Origin: an alpha proteobacterium HIMB114
Lineage (GTDB): Bacteria > Pseudomonadota > Alphaproteobacteria > Pelagibacterales > Pelagibacteraceae
Reading direction: 5' to 3'
Assembly: GCA_000163555.2 (NCBI GenBank)
Contig: ADAC02000001.1
Span: forward strand, 806,001 to 870,000
DNA length: 64,000 nucleotides
Shown: piece by piece, positions 57,996 through 64,000 of the stretch
How positions within the stretch are numbered: the stretch's first letter is position 1
Layout: every line of letters begins with the position of its first letter
Notes under the pieces: model-generated
What the model was told of the DNA's origin: nothing
Seen by the model: the letters and a program-made list of their open reading frames with translations, nothing else
The model's database searches: none
Translations under genes and position numbers: made by a program

Positions 57996-59258
57996 TTAAT
58001 TTCTATAATCTGCATTTATTGAAATATACTTATGAGTAAGATCACAAGTATAAGCCGAAAAACCTGATTTCCCCATGCCAAGATCAACTGACACTTTTAT
58101 TTCACATCCTTTCATATATTTTGAGGCTAAACTTTCTTTATAAGCTTTTGAAATATTCCCAGATTTAAAAATAATTTGATTACCTAATTTTAAATTTATT
58201 TTACTAATATTTGTACTGACTTTAGATTTTCCTATAGCCATTAAAATTCTACCCCAGTTTGGATCTTCTCCAGCAATTGCAGTTTTAAATAATTGTGAGT
58301 TTGCAATTGAAAAAGCTATTTGCTTTGCATCTTTTTTGTTTTGGGCCCCCGTTACATCAATTTCTATTAATTTGCTTGCTCCTTCGCCATCTATTGTAAT
58401 TTGTTTTGCCAAAGACATCATAACTTCATTTAATTTACTCTCAAAAATTCTATATTCCTTAGATTTTAAATTAGTAATTTTTTTATTTTTTGCTTTTGAA
58501 GTAGAAAAAATTAAGACCATATCGTTTGTTGATGTATCCCCGTCAACACTTATTGCATTAAATGTTTTTTCTAAATTATTTTTTAAAGCTACTTTTAATA
58601 GCTGATTTGAAATATTTAAATCTGTAAAAATAAAACCAAGCATTGTTGCCATGTTGGGAAATATCATGCCAGAACCCTTTGCTATTCCAGCAATATTTAT
58701 TTTTTGCTTTTTGATTTTAAATGATTTGCTACTTAACTTTGCTATTGTATCGGTAGTCATTATTGCTTTAGCGGCCTTAATCCAAATATTACTAGATGAA
58801 GATTTCATCTTATTTATTAAGTCTGGTATTTTTTTTTCTATCTTTTCAATTGGAAACCTTTCACCAATAACTCCAGTTGAAGCACAATAAAACTCTTTGT
58901 CTTTCAATTTAATTTGATTGGATATTTTTTTTTGAATTTTTTTTATAGAATTTAAACCTTGTATCCCAGTTAAAGCATTTGCATTTTTTGTATTAACAAA
59001 TAAAGCTTTAACCTTGTTTGATTTTGACAATTTATTCCATTTAATACATTCTGCAGCAGCTGTAGATTTGGTGAATACGCCTGCATGATTAGCTCCATCT
59101 TCAAAATAAAACAAACAAAGATCATTTCTCTTCTTTTTTTTATAAAGATTAGCGCTATTAGTTGATATTTTTAGACCTTTAATGTTTGGAAGATCTACAA
59201 AAAGGCCATTTTTTTTTAGAAAATGACTTTTGAAAAATTTTTTTAGTTTTAAATCCAT
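57996..59258 (-). CDS. argJ: Bifunctional ornithine acetyltransferase / N-acetylglutamate synthase
   Basis: A 420-residue ArgJ. The autocatalytic cleavage site is seen in FPNMATMLGF, where the chain is cut before the threonine to give alpha and beta subunits. Other family blocks are CASTGVIGERFP, DGDTSTNDM and GEDPNWGRI. It recycles the acetyl group in arginine biosynthesis and may also make N-acetylglutamate. It is divergent from secA; the secA start at 59335 leaves a 76-nt gap. Confidence 0.95.
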   Translation of the reverse strand: MDLKLKKFFKSHFLKKNGLFVDLPNIKGLKISTNSANLYKKKKRNDLCLFYFEDGANHAGVFTKSTAAAECIKWNKLSKSNKVKALFVNTKNANALTGIQGLNSIKKIQKKISNQIKLKDKEFYCASTGVIGERFPIEKIEKKIPDLINKMKSSSSNIWIKAAKAIMTTDTIAKLSSKSFKIKKQKINIAGIAKGSGMIFPNMATMLGFIFTDLNISNQLLKVALKNNLEKTFNAISVDGDTSTNDMVLIFSTSKAKNKKITNLKSKEYRIFESKLNEVMMSLAKQITIDGEGASKLIEIDVTGAQNKKDAKQIAFSIANSQLFKTAIAGEDPNWGRILMAIGKSKVSTNISKINLKLGNQIIFKSGNISKAYKESLASKYMKGCEIKVSVDLGMGKSGFSAYTCDLTHKYISINADYRN

Positions 59259-59334
59259 TAGTTTAAAAGTTGATATTTTTAGGGTTTATAAGATACATAA
59301 GCAGAATTTACTATTATTAAAAAAGCACTTAACT

Positions 59335-61926
59335 ATGAAACTTAATTTCTTAAATAAATTATTTGGTTCTACAAATGATAGAAAAATAAATGCTTTAAGA
59401 CCAATTATTGAAAAAATTAATGGTTTAGAAAAAGAAATAGAAAAATTATCCGATAATAATCTTGCCGAAAGAACTAATAATCTTAAAAAAATAGTAAGTG
59501 ATAATGGAGATTTAGATAAAGTGTTACCTGAAGCTTTTGCTTTAGTAAGAGAAGCAAGCAAAAGGACTATTGGCCAAAGACACTATGATGTTCAGTTAAT
59601 GGGTGGAATTGTTCTCCATCAAGGGAAAATTTCTGAAATGAAAACTGGTGAAGGTAAAACTTTGGTTGCCACCCTGGCAGCTTATTTAAATGCCTTAACT
59701 GACAAAGGTGTTCATATTGTAACTGTGAATGACTACCTTGCTAAAAGAGATTCTGAGTGGATGGGACAAATTTATAAATTTTTAGGTTTAACCGTTGGTT
59801 GCTTAACAAATGAAACTCCTGATGAAGATAGAAAAAAAGTTTATCAATCAGATATAGTTTATGGAACTAATAACGAATTTGCTTTTGACTACTTAAGAGA
59901 CAATATGAAACTTTCGTTAGACGAAATGGTTCAAAGAGAGTTTAGCTACTGTATTGTTGACGAGGTTGATAGTATATTAATTGATGAAGCTAGAACTCCA
60001 CTTATAATATCAGGGCCAACTGAAGACTCATCAACTGAATATTTTTTGTGTAATAAAATTGTAAATGAATTGAGTGAAGATTTTTACCAAAAAGATGAAA
60101 AAGATCGAAATATAACTCTAACTGATCTTGGTGTTGATGCGGTTGAAAAAAAATTAGCAAATGCAAATTTACTTCAAGGCGATAACTTTTACGATCCTAG
60201 AAATATTTCACTAGTCCATCATATAAATCAATCCCTTAAAGCAAACAAATTATTTCAAAAAGATAAGGACTACATTGTAAGAGATAATGCTGTTCAGATT
60301 ATTGATGAATTTACAGGTCGTGTTTTAGATGGAAGAAGATATTCTGATGGTCTTCATCAAGCCATCGAGGCTAAGGAGGGTGTTCCGATACAAAATGAAA
60401 ATCAAACTTTTGCATCTACGACATATCAAAATTATTTTAGACTTTACAAAAAACTGTCCGGTATGACTGGAACTGCGCTGACAGAAGCTCAAGAGTTTTA
60501 TGATATTTATAAACTTGATGTTGTTGATATGCCCACAAACGTTCCAGTTAAAAGGTTAGATTTAAATGATCAAATTTATAGAACTGAAAAAGAAAAGGTA
60601 AATGCAATTATAGAAAATATTAAAGAGGCAAATAAAAATGGCCAGCCTGTTTTAGTTGGAACAACCAGTATTGAAAAATCAGAGGAACTTTCTATCTATT
60701 TAAAGAAAAATAATTTAAAACATAATGTTTTAAATGCCAAACAGCACGAAAAAGAAGCTTCAATCATTGCGCAAGCAGGAAGATTAAAAGCAATAACTAT
60801 TGCAACCAATATGGCTGGTCGTGGTACTGACATTCAGCTTGGTGGTAACTTAGAGCTTAGAAAATTAGAAGCATCTGACAAAAATCAAGAAGAAATTAAT
60901 TTTAAAGAAGAAAAACAAAAAGTCATGGATGCTGGTGGTCTATTCGTTATAGGAACTGAAAGACATGAAAGTAGAAGAATTGATAATCAATTAAGAGGTC
61001 GATCTGGTCGACAAGGTGATAATGGTAAATCTATTTTCTTTTTAAGCTTAGAAGATGATTTAATGAGAATTTTTGGGTCTGAAAGAATTGACTCAATGTT
61101 GCAAAAATTAGGCTTTAAAGAAGGCGAAAGTATCGATCACCCTTGGATCAATAAGGCATTAGAAAAAGCTCAGCAAAAAGTTGAGGGTAGAAACTTTGAT
61201 ATTAGAAAATCATTATTACAGTTTGATGATGTTATGAGTGATCAAAGACGTGTAATTTACGAACAAAGATTAGAGATTCTTAAGACTGAGGATATATACC
61301 GTACTACAAATAATTTCTTTGAAGATGTTTCTAACGATATAATTGACTACTCAAAATTACCAGTGGAAAATTTAGATAAAGGAATTCTAAAATCAAGAAT
61401 TGAAAGAATTTTAGGAGCTAAATTAAATGATACAGATATTGATAACTTCATTCAACTTAATCAGGACGAAAAGATAAATAAGTTAAAAACAAAATTTGAA
61501 GATAAAAGGAAAGATAGGATTAGCAAAGTTGGGGATGAGGTAAACAAAGATATTGAAAAGAAAATATTTCTACAAAATTTAGACTTTGAATGGCGTAGTC
61601 ATCTTCAATATTTAGAACAATTAAGACAAGTTATTGGTCTACGTGGTTATGGTCAAAAAAATCCAATTGATGAGTATAAAAGAGAAAGCTTTAATTTATT
61701 TCAACAACTTCTGGAAAAAATAAAGGAAAATATAGTTATCTTTTTATCAAATATTGAAGTTACTATTGCAGAACAAATGCAAAAAGAACTTTCAAAAGAT
61801 GTTTCAAAAGTCAGTAGACCAGAGGGTTGCTTGCTTGAAAATTCTGATAAGAATAAAATCTCAAGAAATGAAAAATGTCCTGCAACAGGTAAAAAATTTA
61901 AATCTTGCTGCGGATCTCTAGTTTAA
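59335..61926 (+). CDS. secA: Preprotein translocase ATPase subunit
   Basis: An 863-residue SecA from ATG 59335 (KLNFLNKLFGS); the upstream in-frame extension from 59230 is unconserved and runs into argJ. It has the Walker A loop KTGEGKT, DEVDSILIDEAR (DEAD-type Walker B), MAGRGTDIQLGG and the RGRSGRQGD motif. It drives preproteins through SecYEG. The C-terminal SEC-C zinc finger is incomplete: where CPCGSGKK is usual, the sequence reads CPATGKK before SCCG, so one cysteine ligand is missing. The end overlaps accA by 9 nt. Confidence 0.96.
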   Translation: MKLNFLNKLFGSTNDRKINALRPIIEKINGLEKEIEKLSDNNLAERTNNLKKIVSDNGDLDKVLPEAFALVREASKRTIGQRHYDVQLMGGIVLHQGKISEMKTGEGKTLVATLAAYLNALTDKGVHIVTVNDYLAKRDSEWMGQIYKFLGLTVGCLTNETPDEDRKKVYQSDIVYGTNNEFAFDYLRDNMKLSLDEMVQREFSYCIVDEVDSILIDEARTPLIISGPTEDSSTEYFLCNKIVNELSEDFYQKDEKDRNITLTDLGVDAVEKKLANANLLQGDNFYDPRNISLVHHINQSLKANKLFQKDKDYIVRDNAVQIIDEFTGRVLDGRRYSDGLHQAIEAKEGVPIQNENQTFASTTYQNYFRLYKKLSGMTGTALTEAQEFYDIYKLDVVDMPTNVPVKRLDLNDQIYRTEKEKVNAIIENIKEANKNGQPVLVGTTSIEKSEELSIYLKKNNLKHNVLNAKQHEKEASIIAQAGRLKAITIATNMAGRGTDIQLGGNLELRKLEASDKNQEEINFKEEKQKVMDAGGLFVIGTERHESRRIDNQLRGRSGRQGDNGKSIFFLSLEDDLMRIFGSERIDSMLQKLGFKEGESIDHPWINKALEKAQQKVEGRNFDIRKSLLQFDDVMSDQRRVIYEQRLEILKTEDIYRTTNNFFEDVSNDIIDYSKLPVENLDKGILKSRIERILGAKLNDTDIDNFIQLNQDEKINKLKTKFEDKRKDRISKVGDEVNKDIEKKIFLQNLDFEWRSHLQYLEQLRQVIGLRGYGQKNPIDEYKRESFNLFQQLLEKIKENIVIFLSNIEVTIAEQMQKELSKDVSKVSRPEGCLLENSDKNKISRNEKCPATGKKFKSCCGSLV

Positions 61927-63009
61927 GAAAAAAAACAACCCTAATAATGTAGCTATAGATATTAAAAGAGTTATATAAATTACTTTTTTATTTTTATTAA
62001 AATTATCTTTTATCTTTCTGTTACTGAAACCATCAAAAGAAACAATATCGGCTGGTAAATTATTACCAACATTTTTAAACTTCTCTGTTCTTTCATTCAT
62101 AACTTCAATTGAAGATTTAGATTTGTAATATTGGATATGACTTAAAATTTCTTGTTTTATTTTACTAGACATTAAATCTGGATTTCTATGAGCTCCACCT
62201 TTTGGTTCAATCAAAATACCATCAATAATTTCATATTTATAAAGATCTTGAGCAGTTAAATGCATTGCCTCGGCAGCGTCTTTGGATTTCGTCGCGTCTT
62301 TCCATAATATGGATGCGCATCCTTCTGGAGAAATTACGGAATAAATAGAATGTTCTAACATTAAAACTTTGTTCGAAGTTGCCAAAGCTATAGCGCCTCC
62401 TGAGCCTCCTTCGCCAATTACGATTGAAATAATTGGAACTTTCAAACCTAAACAACAATTAATTGATTGAGCTATTGCTTCCGCCTGCCCTCTTTCCTCA
62501 GCACCCTTCCCTGGGTAAGCACCTGGTGTATCTATAAATGTAACAACAGGAACATTGTAATTTTCGGCCAATTTCATGAGTCTTATACATTTTCTATAAC
62601 CCTCAGGTCTCATCATTCCAAAATTTCTCTTAATTCTTGACTGAGTGTCATTTCCTTTTTCCTGACCAATGACCAAAACTGACTCACCGTTTATTTTTGC
62701 AAAACCAGTAATCGCGGCATCATCCTCTCCAAAATTTCTATCACCAGATACTTGCTGAAAGTTCTCAAAAATAGATGAAATGTAAAATTCAGCTTTAGGT
62801 CTATTTTCATGCCTAGCAATTTTAGTTTTTTTCCAACCATCAAGATTAGAGTATATTTCATCAATTTTTACTTTGATCTTATTTTCTAATTCGTCGATTT
62901 GAGAATTATTTACAGACGAAAGGCCTCCCTCTTCATTGAAAGGGTGTTTTAACTCTTCTAAGTTTTTATCAAGTTGTTCAAGATCTTTTTCAAATTCTAA
63001 ATATTGCAT
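61918..63009 (-). CDS. accA: Acetyl-CoA carboxylase carboxyltransferase subunit alpha, with C-terminal membrane extension
   Basis: A 363-residue AccA. Family blocks include RKCIRLMKLAENYNVPVVTF, DTPGAYPGKGAEERGQAEAIA and GEGGSGGAIALA. With AccD it transfers the carboxyl group from carboxybiotin to acetyl-CoA, the committed step of fatty-acid synthesis. The usual length is near 320 residues; here the core is followed by about 45 extra residues ending in a hydrophobic segment (KKVIYITLLISIATLLGLFF) that looks like a membrane anchor. The extension is in frame and includes the overlap with secA. Confidence 0.94.
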   Translation of the reverse strand: MQYLEFEKDLEQLDKNLEELKHPFNEEGGLSSVNNSQIDELENKIKVKIDEIYSNLDGWKKTKIARHENRPKAEFYISSIFENFQQVSGDRNFGEDDAAITGFAKINGESVLVIGQEKGNDTQSRIKRNFGMMRPEGYRKCIRLMKLAENYNVPVVTFIDTPGAYPGKGAEERGQAEAIAQSINCCLGLKVPIISIVIGEGGSGGAIALATSNKVLMLEHSIYSVISPEGCASILWKDATKSKDAAEAMHLTAQDLYKYEIIDGILIEPKGGAHRNPDLMSSKIKQEILSHIQYYKSKSSIEVMNERTEKFKNVGNNLPADIVSFDGFSNRKIKDNFNKNKKVIYITLLISIATLLGLFFFLN

Positions 63010-63012
63010 TTT

Positions 63013-64000
63013 TTATAAGCTAAATTCGCTGTTTATAAATGTAGTTTTCAAACTATCTAATTTTATATTATCAAAAATTTTTATTATAGCCAAAATATCT
63101 CTTGTATAATTATTCTTAGTTTGATCCAAATCTGCAATAAATAATAAAGTTTTAAGTATCGCCTCATCGTTTAATTTTTTTTCGATAGAATTAAATATTT
63201 CATTCGGTATATAAATTTCTTTATTATATATTACATCAGACATTGACTTGGGTAGATCGATTTTTTGTACATTTAAAATGTTGATTAAAGCGATATCTTT
63301 ATTAGTTAATTTATAACTTTTTTCTTTAATTTTTTTATCAAAATCTCCGAGAAGATTTAAGATTTTCTTTTTATCTTTTTTAGTTAATTTTTTATCAAGT
63401 AATTTTTTTATTTCTGAAGAAAAAAAATAACTATTATTAAAGCTTTTATCTTTATTTTCTTCAGATATTTTAAAATTTTTAATTTTTTCTACAATTTTTT
63501 GATCAATCAAATCAGGGTTTGTTGAATAAATCCCTTCTAGTTCTAAATAATAAACTGGTTCAGCAATCTTTTCTAAACCGTTAACCGTTAATTTATCTTT
63601 AAAATTATTTAAAATCTTTAATTTGATATCAGGTTTTTGAGCAAGTAACATTGCTTGATATAAAATTGCATGAGACTCGGGACGTCTCAAATTTTTTACA
63701 GCATCTTCAACTTGAAATAACTGGTTAAATGAAAAATTATATTTTTTATAAATATCTAAAATTTTTTCATAAGGATAAAGATCTTCATTAACTGAACGTT
63801 CTAAAAAAATTACTAAATCATTTAATTCCTTTTTTTTATCTGGGGATGTATCTTTCATTGCATCATCTAAAAGTTTATTAGCTAAATTACTTTTAAAAAA
63901 ATAATTTCTTAATTCTTTAGATTTTGAAAAATTATTATATTTTAATTCAAGACTATCGTTCGTGATTAGAGTAAGGTGTGTGTAGAAAACATTATCAAAA
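63013..64000 (-). CDS. Unrecognised protein, start beyond the right edge
   Basis: The frame stays open from the stop at 63013 to the end of the window, so the true start lies outside; the first visible Met (63858) is probably internal. At least 329 residues are visible, Lys- and Ile-rich and mostly helical by eye, with a segment KNLRRPESHAILYQAMLLAQKP near its middle and no cofactor motif, signal peptide or membrane helix seen. It is 3 nt upstream of accA, so the two are probably co-transcribed. I do not recognise the family; a helical-repeat envelope or scaffold protein is only a guess. Confidence 0.6.
   Translation of the reverse strand, partial: FDNVFYTHLTLITNDSLELKYNNFSKSKELRNYFFKSNLANKLLDDAMKDTSPDKKKELNDLVIFLERSVNEDLYPYEKILDIYKKYNFSFNQLFQVEDAVKNLRRPESHAILYQAMLLAQKPDIKLKILNNFKDKLTVNGLEKIAEPVYYLELEGIYSTNPDLIDQKIVEKIKNFKISEENKDKSFNNSYFFSSEIKKLLDKKLTKKDKKKILNLLGDFDKKIKEKSYKLTNKDIALINILNVQKIDLPKSMSDVIYNKEIYIPNEIFNSIEKKLNDEAILKTLLFIADLDQTKNNYTRDILAIIKIFDNIKLDSLKTTFINSEFSL

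Overview
The window reads as a piece of chromosome from a streamlined, very A+T-rich alphaproteobacterium, most likely the SAR11 clade (Pelagibacterales). The grounds are poly-A/T-rich coding sequence with heavy Lys/Asn/Ile use, short or overlapping gene junctions, a single 16S-tRNA-Ile-tRNA-Ala-23S set, and a conserved alphaproteobacterial core (secA, argJ, ubiG, lysC, ispG, prfA, prmC, a DUF4167 gene, accA). No transposase, integrase, phage gene or CRISPR array is visible.

Region 1 (1 to about 42,080) is a large cell-surface glycan island, matching in content and position the hypervariable region that known Pelagibacter genomes carry just 3' of the 23S gene. It holds a heptose-activation set (two GHMP heptose-7-phosphate kinases, two SIS isomerases, a GmhB-type phosphatase, an HddC-type nucleotidyltransferase, a reversed HldE-like fusion and a lone PfkB kinase). 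It also holds a transaldolase and a split transketolase that could supply sedoheptulose 7-phosphate, eight SDR/epimerase genes, two C-methyltransferase-family genes, two further methyltransferases, at least six glycosyltransferases, a WecA/MraY-like initiating transferase, an O-antigen ligase/polymerase, an ABC glycan exporter (Wzm/Wzt), a WbuC cupin, a NeuD acyltransferase, a Glf-like flavoprotein, a PQQ dehydrogenase and a radical-SAM enzyme. Two copies of a LIC12192-family protein paired with a 2OG-Fe(II) oxygenase stand out; one copy is fused to a methyltransferase whose relative stands alone beside a Trm112-like zinc ribbon.

Region 2 (about 42,085 to 44,717) is a vitamin B12 module: a cobalamin riboswitch, a BtuB-like TonB-dependent receptor and a DUF6580 membrane protein.

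Region 3 (about 44,730 to 49,670, minus strand) is the rRNA operon. Promoter, boxB-like hairpin, boxA, the RNase III stem around 16S, tRNA-Ile(GAT), tRNA-Ala(TGC), the 23S gene and its closing stem can all be seen. No 5S gene follows 23S, which fits an operon split by the island.

Region 4 (49,775 to 64,000) is conserved housekeeping: an M23 peptidase, a DUF4167 protein, the minus-strand run lysC-ispG-prfA-prmC, ubiG, a run of argJ, a MutT-like gene, a DUF3833 lipoprotein and a DUF1178 gene, then secA, an unusually long accA, and an unrecognised gene running off the right edge.
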